Assembly (NCBI GenBank): GCA_037143795.1
Contig: JBAWXZ010000009.1
Location: 62,001-126,000 of the forward strand
DNA length: 64,000 nucleotides
Direction: 5' to 3'
From: Firm-13 sp037143795
GTDB taxonomy: Bacteria > Bacillota > Clostridia > Saccharofermentanales > Saccharofermentanaceae
The translations under genes were made by a program, and so were the position numbers. Under the pieces are notes generated by a model, which had not been told where the DNA came from, made no database searches, and was given only the letters and a program-made list of their open reading frames with translations. Shown piece after piece: positions 25,623 through 34,768 of this stretch (positions within the stretch are counted from its first letter, which is position 1; every line of letters starts with the position of its first letter).

Positions 25623-26831
25623 TTATTTAAACCTCAGGGGTTTTTTTACCCTCAGGATTTTTCTCGCAATCCCGACCAGCGGTTTGTAAAAAATTCCTTC
25701 CATCTCATGGCTTACTGTTTTTAGCTGATCACGAATGGCAATCTTCTGAGGACAATGACTCTCGCATTTGCCGCACTGTGTACACTGTGATGCATTGGCA
25801 GGCTTTGCCGACATAACGCCCATGGTCTGCATATAGCGGAATCGCACGGATTTGTCGCCCATAAGGTATTTGTCGTTATAACAGGAGAAACAGCCTGGAA
25901 TATCAACGCCAAAAGGACATGGCATGCAGTATCCGCAGGCAGTGCACGGGATCTTGGTCCTGGCCAGCAATTCAGCTTTGACCTGCTCAAATACTGTTAA
26001 TTCCTGATCGGTCAGAGAGCCGGGTGTGACTTCGCCGGCAATGCGGATATTCTCTGCTGCCTGCGCTTCGTCACTCATACCGGACAGAACAACAGTTACT
26101 TCAGGGTGATTCCATACCCAGCGCAATGCCCATTCGGCAGGGGAGCGCGAGGGATTGCTGTCGGAAAAAGCTTTTTTTACCTGTTCCGGAAGATGTGTCA
26201 CGAGCTTTCCGCCGCGAAGCGGCTCCATAACAATAACCGGAATTCCCAGGCTTGCTGCAAGAAGAAGACCGGATTTGGTTGCCTGATTATGTTCGTCCAT
26301 ATAATTGTATTGAATCTGACAGAAATCCCATGGGTACGCCTGTATGATTGCTTCGAAATCTGCTTTGGATCCATGGAAGGAAAAACCAAGATTCCGGATA
26401 GTGCCCTTGGATTTCATCTCTTCGAGCCATACCAGCACTCCAAGTCCGACCAGCCGGTCAAACATCGCCTTATCCGTAAGCATGTGCAAAAGGTAATAAT
26501 CAATATAGCCTGTCTGCAGCCGCTCGAGCTGTGTCGCCAGGATTTTCTGTGCACCCGAAAGCTTGCTGACCATGAAGGGAGGGAGCTTTGTCGCAATCTT
26601 CACCCGCTCCCGATATCCGCCGGCCAGAGCTTTTCCGACAAGTAATTCACTCTTGCCGTTCTGGTAAACGTATGCCGTATCAAAATAGTTCACACCGTTT
26701 TCAATAGCATCATGTATCATCTGGATAGATCGGGGTTCATCTATACTGCCATTTTTGACGGGAAGCCGCATACAGCCGAATCCCAGTATGGAAAGGACGT
26801 CACCGTTTTTGATATTCACTCTTGTCTGCAT
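25623..26831 (-). CDS. Aldo/keto reductase with C-terminal 4Fe-4S ferredoxin domain
   Basis: 402 residues. The N-terminal 300 form an aldo/keto reductase barrel with catalytic Asp-Tyr in NYFDTAYVYQNGKSE, Lys in VKIATKL and His in DYYLLHM. The C-terminal 100 carry two cysteine sets: CTACGYCMPCPFGVDIPGC, and CTQCGKCESHCPQ. The second is a typical 4Fe-4S motif. This architecture is common in Clostridia, with predicted ferredoxin- or NADPH-linked sugar or aldehyde reduction. Its start overlaps the stop of the nitroreductase (TAATG), so they form a translationally coupled operon. Confidence 0.88.
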   Translation of the reverse strand: MQTRVNIKNGDVLSILGFGCMRLPVKNGSIDEPRSIQMIHDAIENGVNYFDTAYVYQNGKSELLVGKALAGGYRERVKIATKLPPFMVSKLSGAQKILATQLERLQTGYIDYYLLHMLTDKAMFDRLVGLGVLVWLEEMKSKGTIRNLGFSFHGSKADFEAIIQAYPWDFCQIQYNYMDEHNQATKSGLLLAASLGIPVIVMEPLRGGKLVTHLPEQVKKAFSDSNPSRSPAEWALRWVWNHPEVTVVLSGMSDEAQAAENIRIAGEVTPGSLTDQELTVFEQVKAELLARTKIPCTACGYCMPCPFGVDIPGCFSCYNDKYLMGDKSVRFRYMQTMGVMSAKPANASQCTQCGKCESHCPQKIAIRDQLKTVSHEMEGIFYKPLVGIARKILRVKKPLRFK

Positions 26832-27589
26832 TACTTTGTACTCCCTGTATTTACTTTTGCCATGTATTCATGTCCGTTCGGAGGTATCCCCTGCGGGAAA
26901 GAAATCTCTGCCGTCTTACCCTGATGTTCAAGGGACAGCCATAAATGACACAGTGCTATTCCGATGTCTATCTGATTCAGCCGTTCATAAACGGGAGCTT
27001 TCAGGAAGCTTGGTTTCTCGCGGCTTACATGAATTTCTTCCATATTCCCGCTGAAAAACCAAGGTTGGGAGTTGCTTGCAGAGGGTGCCAGACGAACCGG
27101 CTCAAGGAGTTCTTCCGCTCCTGCAATCTGTGAAATCTCGGCTATGCTCCTGCGGATAAATACAGAAGTATCGGATCTGTGAAGTAACTCATCGGTTTTC
27201 CCAAAGGCGAGCATAATAATAAACTCCAAATCGCCTTTTGGCTCCATAAACTGTTTTACCGGTTTGGCAAGTCCAAGCCAGCAGCTTCCGATTTCATTTG
27301 CGGAAAGATACAGATCAATCTGCTGCATCAGAAATCCGGCATTCATAAGATAGCCGGTCTTCTTTTCGGAATAAAGACAAATGTAATGGGGCGCCTTAAT
27401 CGCAAGCATGCCCTTAACGTCGTTCGCACCGAGGCAGGCGAACTCGTATCTGATTGTATTGTCAATTGTCCTGGCCTGATCAGCAAATTTCTTCAGATTT
27501 TCAAGTTCTTCCGCGGGCAGCGGCGCCATATCATATTTGCGTATGGACTTTCTCTCGAAAATGGTCTGATAAAGCGTTTCATTGTTCAT
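26831..27589 (-). CDS. Nitroreductase-family flavoprotein
   Basis: 252 residues from ATG 27589, preceded by GGAGG; the in-frame ATG at 27619 is rejected. The N-terminal IFERKSIRKYDMAPLP and the GLAKP/LAFGKTDE segments are typical of FMN-dependent nitroreductases. The second half contains a partially repeated FMN fold (LLEPVRLAPSASNSQPWFF), with the SNSQPW signature placed late, so it belongs to the TM1586-like subgroup. It probably uses NAD(P)H to reduce an unknown acceptor. It lies first in an operon with the aldo/keto reductase. Confidence 0.83.
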   Translation of the reverse strand: MNNETLYQTIFERKSIRKYDMAPLPAEELENLKKFADQARTIDNTIRYEFACLGANDVKGMLAIKAPHYICLYSEKKTGYLMNAGFLMQQIDLYLSANEIGSCWLGLAKPVKQFMEPKGDLEFIIMLAFGKTDELLHRSDTSVFIRRSIAEISQIAGAEELLEPVRLAPSASNSQPWFFSGNMEEIHVSREKPSFLKAPVYERLNQIDIGIALCHLWLSLEHQGKTAEISFPQGIPPNGHEYMAKVNTGSTK

Positions 27590-27737
27590 TTGATATTTCC
27601 TCCGTATGATATTTAACATTTTGAGGGTATCATATATAGTATACCTATAAAACGCAAAAATGGCATTTCTTTTATCTTGGTTTATATCCGATACAAAAAA
27701 AATCGGTTCGATAAAAACAGTAAATTTACATGTTTAT

Positions 27738-27763
27738 GACCTGCCGGATTGACCTGCCGGATC
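27738..27763. repeat. 13-bp tandem duplication upstream of the secreted protein gene
   Basis: GACCTGCCGGATT (27738-27750) is followed at once by GACCTGCCGGATC (27751-27763). It lies in the divergent promoter region, 45 bases before the start codon of the downstream gene. It could be a replication slip or part of a regulator site. Confidence 0.6.
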
Positions 27764-27807
27764 GGTGTGGCTCCTGACCGGATTCAAATGTTTGAGGAGG
27801 AAAAAAG

Positions 27808-28647
27808 ATGTTGGAAAAAGACGGAAGAATACAAAAGACAGGCCGGAAAAAATCGTCTCTTTACAGCCGGTCAGGGCGCACAGGATTGGAGAAAATTCTC
27901 ATTGCTGCAGTCGCTGTTTTGCTGGTTGCCGGCGTGGTTGTCGGAACACTGCTCTTCACGTTATGGAAATCAAGACCGGCTGACAATGGAACAGAAACTA
28001 CCTTCAGCGGGGATGCGACCCAAAATGATGCGATTACAATGCCAACCGGCACGCAGGACAATTCCCTGATCGAACCAACGGAAAAAACAACAGCCAACAC
28101 CTCGAATACTTCTGATACAGCAACCCCTTCTGAAACAACGGCAGCAGCTCAGACGACGGCAGCAGCTGTAACGCCAGCTCCAATTACCACAGTGCCTGCG
28201 ACCCCTGCAGTTCCGGCAATTTCAAACCCGGCTAATATGTACTCGAGTTATGCTCATATTAAATCATTCGATCCGATAACCGGATGGGCATCATTTGATT
28301 ACTTTGACATGCTTGTCGGTGATGACGCTGTACAATGGCTTGTTGAAAACAAGGGATATACACTAGCCCAGGCCCAGGCTGAAGTAGACAACTATGGCGA
28401 TGGGGAATTCATCGAGAAAAATGTCAACCCACAACTGAGAACTGTCGACATGCATACAGTGCCGATCAAGATGATGTTTCATCCGGATGGCACAATGGCT
28501 GAAGCAGGCGCCGGAGTCTCAATGACATATGACGAATTCAAGGCATTTTATGCAGCTTATCCCGATAAAGTAATGAATTCATTTTTCTACTATATAACGG
28601 TGGAAGCCGGAGTTATCACCAAAGTCGAGCAGGTCTACTGGGCTTAA
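27808..28647 (+). CDS. Membrane-anchored surface protein with Thr/Ala-rich linker
   Basis: 279 residues, type II topology: basic cytoplasmic N-terminus (about 1-28), one transmembrane helix (about 29-52), then a linker of about 80 residues rich in Thr, Ala and Pro (TTAAAVTPAPITTVPATPAVPA), and a C-terminal globular domain (about 140-279) of unknown fold. This domain has a repeated polar/aromatic pattern (YSSYAHIKSFDPITGWASFDYF). The RBS is GGAGG. It faces a second Thr-rich lipoprotein convergently. No family is recognised. Confidence 0.65.
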   Translation: MLEKDGRIQKTGRKKSSLYSRSGRTGLEKILIAAVAVLLVAGVVVGTLLFTLWKSRPADNGTETTFSGDATQNDAITMPTGTQDNSLIEPTEKTTANTSNTSDTATPSETTAAAQTTAAAVTPAPITTVPATPAVPAISNPANMYSSYAHIKSFDPITGWASFDYFDMLVGDDAVQWLVENKGYTLAQAQAEVDNYGDGEFIEKNVNPQLRTVDMHTVPIKMMFHPDGTMAEAGAGVSMTYDEFKAFYAAYPDKVMNSFFYYITVEAGVITKVEQVYWA

Positions 28648-28659
28648 GCTGGAAAGTAA

Positions 28660-28681
28660 ATGCAGCTGATTACAGCTGCAT
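28660..28681. terminator. Hairpin between convergent genes
   Basis: Perfect 9-bp stem ATGCAGCTG (28660-28668) and CAGCTGCAT (28673-28681) with a 4-base loop, between the stops at 28647 and 28708. It lacks a long T-run on either side, so termination strength is uncertain. Confidence 0.5.
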
Positions 28682-28707
28682 CATGTAAGCTTCTTTATTT
28701 GCCGGCA

Positions 28708-29337
28708 TCAATATGCGTCAGTGCTGACCTGGATTGCTGTGACAAATGCATCCCATTTTGCCTGCGTATATTTTGAGTGTGCCAGTACGTAACCGGAATC
28801 ATTCATACTTGCGAGCGTTGACGAATCACCGTTTATTATCAGCTGAACAGTATCCGATACTGTTTTGAAATTGGCAACCAGAAGATTGGCAACTTCAGAA
28901 TCACTTGATGACACTAGATAGGATGAGATCTGGGCCTCGACTTCACTTTGATTCAGCTTCGTACTCTCAACCCAGTCAAGTATTTTACCTGCAGCCGAAG
29001 CCTGCTTCAGGGAGGAACCTGCGGTTCCTTCTTCGAGGTATGTGATTTTATCAAGAAGGACGTTGAGACCCGGGTCCGTTTTGGGTGCCGGTGCCTTGGT
29101 GGGTGTTTGAGTCACGGTTGGAGTCGGAATATTGTTCGTTGTTTCAACAGCCGCTGAAGGAGTAACGGAGGCGGTGGAAGCCGGTGCAGTTGTGTCCGCA
29201 GCGGAGGAAGGTGTCGTGGAGGCTGCTGCAGTTGACACCTGGGTATTGACAGAAGAATCCAGCGGTTTTGAAGAACATGACACTGTCACGGATAAAAGCA
29301 TAAACAGAATCAGAATCGATGCAATTGTTTTGCGCAT
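28708..29337 (-). CDS. Lipoprotein with Thr/Ala/Pro-rich linker, unknown
   Basis: 209 residues. The lipoprotein signal peptide ends at the lipobox VTVSC (C21), followed by a ~70-residue linker rich in Ser, Thr, Ala and Pro (STAAASTTPSSAADTT, TPTVTQTPTKAPAPK), then a helical C-terminal domain of about 110 residues (LLDKITYLEEGTAGSSLKQASAAGKILDWVESTKLN...). It is expected on the outer face of the membrane. The RBS is GGGAGGATATT. No family is recognised. It lies next to a zinc-ribbon membrane protein in the same direction. Confidence 0.68.
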   Translation of the reverse strand: MRKTIASILILFMLLSVTVSCSSKPLDSSVNTQVSTAAASTTPSSAADTTAPASTASVTPSAAVETTNNIPTPTVTQTPTKAPAPKTDPGLNVLLDKITYLEEGTAGSSLKQASAAGKILDWVESTKLNQSEVEAQISSYLVSSSDSEVANLLVANFKTVSDTVQLIINGDSSTLASMNDSGYVLAHSKYTQAKWDAFVTAIQVSTDAY

Positions 29338-29456
29338 TTAATATCCTCCCGGTGAGCTCATTTATTAGTAAGCCCGGTTGCTTTTTGTATTGATGATAAT
29401 ACAAATCAGGGGAAATTCATACCTCAGTGATGAAAAGGCAGCAGGTCACCGTCTCA

Positions 29457-30341
29457 TTAAGAACCGTTTTTTGTAATGGTTGCTGTCTGGGGAATCAATG
29501 CGCTGATTTCGAAATTGCCCTGGTCATTCACCTCGAGTGAATGAATCACAAGGCCTGGCACGGTAGTATACAATGCCTCAAAATACAAGGCGTTTTCGTT
29601 AAGTGTCTGTGCGGAAACGGGTGAAATAATACCTGATTTAAACTCTTTTACATTCAGCGTCAGCACGTTTTCCTTGATGGATATGCCGCCGACTGCATAG
29701 AGATCCAGTTTTTCAGGCACTGAAACAGGGATCAGGTCTTTAAGTTCCGGGTATAGTTCATTTATCGCCTTCGCTGCAAGAAGTACTCCTGATGCTTCTA
29801 CAGAACCATCTTTTAAAATGCGGACCTGCTGGTCCTCTAACCAGAAAAAGCCCGGTGCGATTTCATTGATAAATGCCGTCGCTTCCTCGGGGGTCAATTC
29901 GAAGTTCTTCTCCTGATAATCGGAAAATTCCCAGGTGTAATCACTGATCGCCATTTTTGTGCCGGATTTTTTGAGATCTTTGTTATATTGCCGCAGCTCA
30001 TCACCTGACATTTTGTCAAAGGTCGTCTGCGTACCGATTTTGGTCAAAGCACTCTGATAGTCCTTTTCGGTGTACTTGACGCCCAGATCCTTCGGTCCGA
30101 AAACACCGAACAGGGATGCAATCAGGCAGCCGGCGCCGAGAAGTATGACCAGAAGGATGGTAAGGGAGATCCAAAGGGCGACATGCTTCTTTTTCTTTTT
30201 TTTAGCGACCGGATTCGGGGCGGCATCGGGATGCGGCACATCGGAGGGACCGGCTTGATTAAGGATGACTGTCTTCGTTCCGCAATTCGTACAAAATACG
30301 GTGTTGTCCGGTAATGGTTGACCGCAATTTCTGCAAAACAT
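29457..30341 (-). CDS. Zinc-ribbon single-pass membrane protein
   Basis: 294 residues from ATG 30341 (MFCRNCG), preceded by GGAGGATATC; the open frame back to 30395 has no site. N-terminal zinc ribbon FCRNCGQPLPDNTVFCTNCG (cytoplasmic), then a Lys-rich stop-transfer (AKKKKKKHVA), one transmembrane helix (about 55-77) and an extracytoplasmic domain of about 210 residues that matches no family I know. The zinc ribbon plus one helix plus an unknown outside domain is a recurring layout of uncharacterised Clostridia proteins. Confidence 0.68.
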   Translation of the reverse strand: MFCRNCGQPLPDNTVFCTNCGTKTVILNQAGPSDVPHPDAAPNPVAKKKKKKHVALWISLTILLVILLGAGCLIASLFGVFGPKDLGVKYTEKDYQSALTKIGTQTTFDKMSGDELRQYNKDLKKSGTKMAISDYTWEFSDYQEKNFELTPEEATAFINEIAPGFFWLEDQQVRILKDGSVEASGVLLAAKAINELYPELKDLIPVSVPEKLDLYAVGGISIKENVLTLNVKEFKSGIISPVSAQTLNENALYFEALYTTVPGLVIHSLEVNDQGNFEISALIPQTATITKNGS

Positions 30342-30536
30342 ATTGATATCCTCCATATTGCAAAATATTTCTTCAGCATAACGGAAAATCTTCACTTAGC
30401 AGCAAATACAGTTTCGAATTTGCGATTGGTTGTTTGATTTGATTATATAGTAAAATCAACATCATTTGCACGGGGATTTTGATGCGGTAACAGGGGCTGA
30501 CAAGACATTAATGAAGCTGAAAAAGCGGTTTTCTGA

Positions 30537-32846
30537 TCAGACCGGATTCAGCGGTTTCGGATACCCATAGGGTCTGAACAGGAGTTCCATTTTGGTCTGT
30601 CCCAATTCCAGTGCATCCTGCACAGTTAATCCTCTTTTCAGAATATCGCTGAGGACGTCACAAAGGATCGACTCAATTTTATTCTGCGGTATGATCAGGG
30701 ATTTGGGCCTGTAGGGACCGCTTCTTTTATGGCAGTATTCAAAACTTTTTTCCGTTAACTCCATCCATGGATACAGTTTAAGAAGTTCATGGCTGTGATA
30801 GGCTGCTATTACGGGAGACTGACCATCCAGAATTGTCATATAGTAGCTTGTATCATGCTGGCACAGCCAGTTGAAATACTGGTATGCCAGATCACTTTTG
30901 GGTGTGAACGGATTCAGTCCGAAATTCCAGCCCACACTTACCGGGGTTTTTCCCGGGACAGCCTCATATCCGACACGTCCGATGACGTTTGTATGGAGAC
31001 TCTCGTTTATTTGTGATGCATACTCGGTATATGTGATCAGCATCGCAGTTTTTCCGGAAGAAAAATCATTGATTGTCTGGGAAATCGATTTTTTAAAGAG
31101 CGGATGCTCTACATAATTAAGGGTTTGGAGGATGCTGTGGAAAGCACGTATATTTTCCGGCGTACACATGCAGACGCGATTATATTTATCCCACAATTTT
31201 CCGCCGTACGACCACAGCCGGATAAGGATTTCCGGGGCTAACTCTTCGCTGATTATATCTGCAAATGTAGTACCGAATTCTGTCGGTGAGTTGGAATTAT
31301 AGCTCCGGGTAAAGAACTCTGCGACACCGTTGAATTCTGTCCAGGTTCTCGGCGGGCGAAGGGGGACTTTGAATTTCTGCCTGAAATCCTTCATGATTTC
31401 TTTGTTCTCGAACAGATCCTTACGATAAAACATGATCTGGGATCCGCCGATAATCGGGACTCCGAAATATTTGTTTTCATACAGGCAATTATCCATGTTT
31501 TCCTTGAAAATCAGGCTTGGGTTGAAATTGCTGTGATCCACAAAATCGGTAATCTCCGAAACGAGGGCATTTTGAACCATGTACCCCAACCAGGGAATAT
31601 CATACAAATAAATATCAAAAAAATTCCTGTTGTTGTTTATATCCCTTTCAATCCGGCTCAGCAGTTCATCCTGCTTTACAAATTCAAAATGAATCGGAAT
31701 TCCCGTCTTCTGGGAAAAATCACTGGAGATAAGTTCTGTCGAGTGTGCGGTAGGCAGATCTACCATAAGGATATTCAGTGTGCGCTGCTCTTTTTCTGGA
31801 TATTTGACGGGCGGGATAAGCTGTTCGGCCGGAGTAACAGGGAAACCGGAAATCGTAATGTTGTCAGCGAAAACAATGTTCCTGTCTTCGAACAGCATGG
31901 GGGACTGTATGTTCTGCACCAGAAGTTCTGCAGCAGAAGCTCCCATGGTAAACGCAGTCCGTGAGGTATGGATGACTCCCGGCAGTCTTCCGGATTTGTT
32001 CCAGCGTTCTTCGCTGAATGTGATCAGCTGAACATTTTCAGGTACTTTCAGACCCCTGATTTCAAGGGCTTCATATGCTCCGAGTGCGATGTTTTCTGAT
32101 GTAGTGATAACAGCCTGGAGGGGTCTCATGCTGATGAATTTCATAACGGATTTAAAGGAATCCTCTTTTGACATATTGGTTGAACACATCAGGTCCGGAT
32201 TTACCGTCATATTGTTATCAATATATGCAGCCTTATATCCGTCGATGCATTCTTTCTCCGATGGAAAATGAGCGGAACCGGTAATGAGGGCAATATCATA
32301 ATAGCCGCCCCTGATTAATTCATTGGTAAGAAAGTATGTGGTTTTGAAATTATTGAAGCCCACAAAACTAACATTGTTATCGATTGTATTCGGGTGCTGT
32401 TCAATAAATACAGTGGGGATATTACAGCTTTTGATGCGATGTTGAAAAAAGGCTTCATTCTCGGGCTGGCAGGTAATGATTATCAGGCCCGATACCTGCT
32501 GACTGATAAAATCATCTATTTTCTCACATTCGATATCCGGGGAATTATTGGAAAAAGCCACACTGATCGTATAGCCCGTATTCTGAAGATGTGCAGACAG
32601 CCCTTTGAAGATCTCGGCGTGATAGGCATTGTCTATGTCGGTCAGTATGATGCCGATACGATGGGTTGATGTTATTTTCAAATTTCTGGCCGATGAGTTG
32701 GGAATATAATTCAATTTTTCAATTGAATCCATAATTCGTTGTTTTGTCTCTGCCTTAACCGGCCGGGTACCGCTAAGGCAACATGATACGGTGGCAATGG
32801 ATACGCCGGCGTCTTTTGCAACATCCTTTATTGTAGTCATTGACAT
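30537..32846 (-). CDS. LacI-type regulator fused to an ABC-type solute-binding domain
   Basis: 769 residues, more than twice the usual LacI length. Residues 4-60: LacI helix-turn-helix (TTIKDVAKDAGVSIATVSCCLSG) with hinge helix (NSSARNLK). About 62-345: type I periplasmic-binding-fold sensor (GIILTDIDNAYHAEIFKGL). About 355-765: a second, type II solute-binding protein (SBP_bac_1-like: FDIYLYDIPWLG, PVSVGWNFGLNPFTPKSDLAYQYFNWL) with no signal peptide, so it stays in the cytoplasm. It has two candidate ligand pockets. It is divergent from module A and probably binds the two CG-centred palindromes there. RBS is AAGGGG with ATG 32846. Confidence 0.86.
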   Translation of the reverse strand: MSMTTIKDVAKDAGVSIATVSCCLSGTRPVKAETKQRIMDSIEKLNYIPNSSARNLKITSTHRIGIILTDIDNAYHAEIFKGLSAHLQNTGYTISVAFSNNSPDIECEKIDDFISQQVSGLIIITCQPENEAFFQHRIKSCNIPTVFIEQHPNTIDNNVSFVGFNNFKTTYFLTNELIRGGYYDIALITGSAHFPSEKECIDGYKAAYIDNNMTVNPDLMCSTNMSKEDSFKSVMKFISMRPLQAVITTSENIALGAYEALEIRGLKVPENVQLITFSEERWNKSGRLPGVIHTSRTAFTMGASAAELLVQNIQSPMLFEDRNIVFADNITISGFPVTPAEQLIPPVKYPEKEQRTLNILMVDLPTAHSTELISSDFSQKTGIPIHFEFVKQDELLSRIERDINNNRNFFDIYLYDIPWLGYMVQNALVSEITDFVDHSNFNPSLIFKENMDNCLYENKYFGVPIIGGSQIMFYRKDLFENKEIMKDFRQKFKVPLRPPRTWTEFNGVAEFFTRSYNSNSPTEFGTTFADIISEELAPEILIRLWSYGGKLWDKYNRVCMCTPENIRAFHSILQTLNYVEHPLFKKSISQTINDFSSGKTAMLITYTEYASQINESLHTNVIGRVGYEAVPGKTPVSVGWNFGLNPFTPKSDLAYQYFNWLCQHDTSYYMTILDGQSPVIAAYHSHELLKLYPWMELTEKSFEYCHKRSGPYRPKSLIIPQNKIESILCDVLSDILKRGLTVQDALELGQTKMELLFRPYGYPKPLNPV

Positions 32847-32944
32847 ATTGGACCCCTTCCTGGATAAGCAATCATTTCAGAAATAAGTATACATGTATTT
32901 TATGACCTTATCAGAGTAATATACAATTTGCATATAGTCAAGAA

Positions 32945-32958
32945 TCAAAACGTTTAGA
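32945..32958. promoter_or_regulatory. LacI-type operator candidate 1
   Basis: TCAAAACGTTTAGA is a 14-base near-palindrome (one mismatch) with a central CG, the form typical of LacI/GalR operators. It lies in the divergent region between the LacI-binding-protein fusion and the mutarotase, where it could control both. A second site sharing the half CGTTTAGA is at 33389. Confidence 0.55.
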
Positions 32959-33039
32959 CAAATATTTTGCAAAACATATGGCGTAAAGTTTGCCAGCATG
33001 TATAATATGCGTATAAGTGACTCGGAAAGGAGACCCGCA

Positions 33040-33363
33040 ATGAAGCGATATGCACAAATTATTCGAATCAGGCAAGAGCATCTCGAAAAATACAAGGAGC
33101 TGCACGCGAACCCCTGGAGCAGTGTTAATGAGATGATAAGAGCCTGCAATATCAGGAACTATTCGATTTATTTGAGAGACGGATTCCTATTCAGTTACTT
33201 TGAATATGCCGGTGATGATTTTGAAGCCGACATGAAAAAGATGGCCGATGATCCCAATACGCAGAAATGGTGGAAAGAGACGGACCCCTGCCAGCAGCCG
33301 ATAGAATCTGCCGGACCCAAAGAGTGGTGGTCGGACATGGAAGAAGTCTACCATTTAGATTAG
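33040..33363 (+). CDS. rhaM: RhaM-type sugar mutarotase (L-rhamnose mutarotase family)
   Basis: 107 residues from ATG 33040 behind AAAGGAG. It interconverts alpha and beta anomers of a pyranose. Landmarks shared with E. coli RhaM: Tyr18 and His22 in EHLEKYKELHANPW, NYSIYLRDGFLFSYFEYAG, and the tryptophan-rich WWKETDPCQQP. The named substrate is L-rhamnose in E. coli, but 6-deoxy sugars such as L-fucose or methylated forms are equally possible, given the setting. It is the first gene of module A. Paralogue in module B at 49012 has the same length and key residues. Confidence 0.85.
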   Translation: MKRYAQIIRIRQEHLEKYKELHANPWSSVNEMIRACNIRNYSIYLRDGFLFSYFEYAGDDFEADMKKMADDPNTQKWWKETDPCQQPIESAGPKEWWSDMEEVYHLD

Positions 33364-33388
33364 GATTGGCGGATATCCGGAGAAAAAG

Positions 33389-33402
33389 TCTAAGCGTTTA
33401 GA
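33389..33402. promoter_or_regulatory. LacI-type operator candidate 2
   Basis: TCTAAGCGTTTAGA is a 14-base near-palindrome with one mismatch and a central CG. It lies between the mutarotase and methyltransferase 1 and shares its right half with candidate 1. It may act on a second promoter for the transporter part of the module. Confidence 0.5.
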
Positions 33403-33468
33403 TGATTTTGAAAAATCCCTGATATTTATAACGACCCAAGTATGTCTGACTTTTGGAAGGAGAAAAAC

Positions 33469-34710
33469 ATGAACTCAAGAGAACGGGTAATGGCATCCAT
33501 AAATCATATCCAACCGGATTATGTTCCTTTGGATTTGGGGGGGACCCCCAGTTCGGGTATTTCAGCTATCGCATACAACAATTTGAAGAAGCATCTTAAT
33601 ATGACAGACGGGCATACACGTATTTATGACGTAGTGCAGCAAGTGGTACAGCCTGAGGATTCCATTATGGATATGTTCGGTGTTGATGTCATTGACATCG
33701 GACAGGCGTTCAACGACAAAGATGAAGACTGGTATGATATGACACTGGCAAACGGGTCTACCGGACAGTATCCTGTATGGTTTAAACCGGTAAAGCAGGA
33801 AAACGGTTCTTATGTGGTTTATGATGATGAAGGAACAATGATTGCCAAAATGCCTGTTGGCGCCACTTTTTTCGATCAGACGTATTTCCCTTATGTAGAG
33901 GATTATCCTGAGGATTATTCGGATCTGGATCATCAGATGGGCAAGGTTCTATGGAGCGCCCTTGCACACAGTCCGTGGGATCACGCAAAGGAAAAGGATT
34001 TCTACAAGGACCTGCGCACAAGAACTCTTGCACTTAGACAGCAAACAGACAAAGCCCTTATCATAACCTGCGGATGCAACTTGTTTGAATGGGGTACTTT
34101 CCTCCGGAAAATGGACAACTTCCTGATGGACACATATGCAGATCCTGATAATGTGGAAATTATGGTAGGGCATCTGATGGAACGGCATCTTGAGACCTTG
34201 AAAAATGTATGCGAGTCGGTGGGCGATATTGTCGATGTACTGAGATTCGGAGACGATCTGGGTATGGATACAGGAATGTTCATGTCGAGGGAAAAGTATC
34301 AGACACTCTTTAAACCGCATCATGCAAAGCTGAATGAATACGTACACAAGCACAGCCAGATGAAGACTTTCCTGCATTCCTGCGGTTCAATCTATCCTAT
34401 TATAGGAGATTTGATTGATGCAGGGTATGACATTCTCAATCCGGTTCAGACAACAGCACGGCAGATGGATCCGGCGGTTTTGAAGCGTGAGTTTGGTAAG
34501 GACATTACATTCTGGGGCGGCGGCTGCAATACGCGTTCCGTTCTGAACCGTTCCACTCCGACTGAAGTATATGATTACAGCCGGAAGATGATAGATATTT
34601 TCAGTGACGGCGGGGGGTTCGTTTTTAACACGGAGCATAATATTATGCCGGATGTTCCTCCGGAGAACATAATAGCAATGTATCGTGCGGTGGCAGATTC
34701 CAGAAAGTAA
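33469..34710 (+). CDS. UroD-superfamily methyltransferase 1 (corrinoid-dependent)
   Basis: 413 residues from ATG 33469 behind GGAAGGAG. N-terminus NSRERVMASINHIQPDYVPLDLGG is the classic start of the uroporphyrinogen decarboxylase superfamily branch that includes MtaA/MtbA and CmuA-type methyltransferases. Metal-ligand candidates: H303-S-C305 (LHSCGSI) and C353 (GGGCNTR); the second Cys sits two residues beyond where methyltransferase 2 has it. The terminal VPPENI is a family landmark. Expected to transfer a methyl group to or from the corrinoid protein of the same module. The setting with a sugar importer and mutarotase suggests a sugar O-methyl substrate, which is inference. Confidence 0.8.
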   Translation: MNSRERVMASINHIQPDYVPLDLGGTPSSGISAIAYNNLKKHLNMTDGHTRIYDVVQQVVQPEDSIMDMFGVDVIDIGQAFNDKDEDWYDMTLANGSTGQYPVWFKPVKQENGSYVVYDDEGTMIAKMPVGATFFDQTYFPYVEDYPEDYSDLDHQMGKVLWSALAHSPWDHAKEKDFYKDLRTRTLALRQQTDKALIITCGCNLFEWGTFLRKMDNFLMDTYADPDNVEIMVGHLMERHLETLKNVCESVGDIVDVLRFGDDLGMDTGMFMSREKYQTLFKPHHAKLNEYVHKHSQMKTFLHSCGSIYPIIGDLIDAGYDILNPVQTTARQMDPAVLKREFGKDITFWGGGCNTRSVLNRSTPTEVYDYSRKMIDIFSDGGGFVFNTEHNIMPDVPPENIIAMYRAVADSRK

Positions 34711-34768
34711 AGACAGTATTATAATCATGAAGAACAGTGCATACATTCAAGGTACACGGGAGGCAGAA

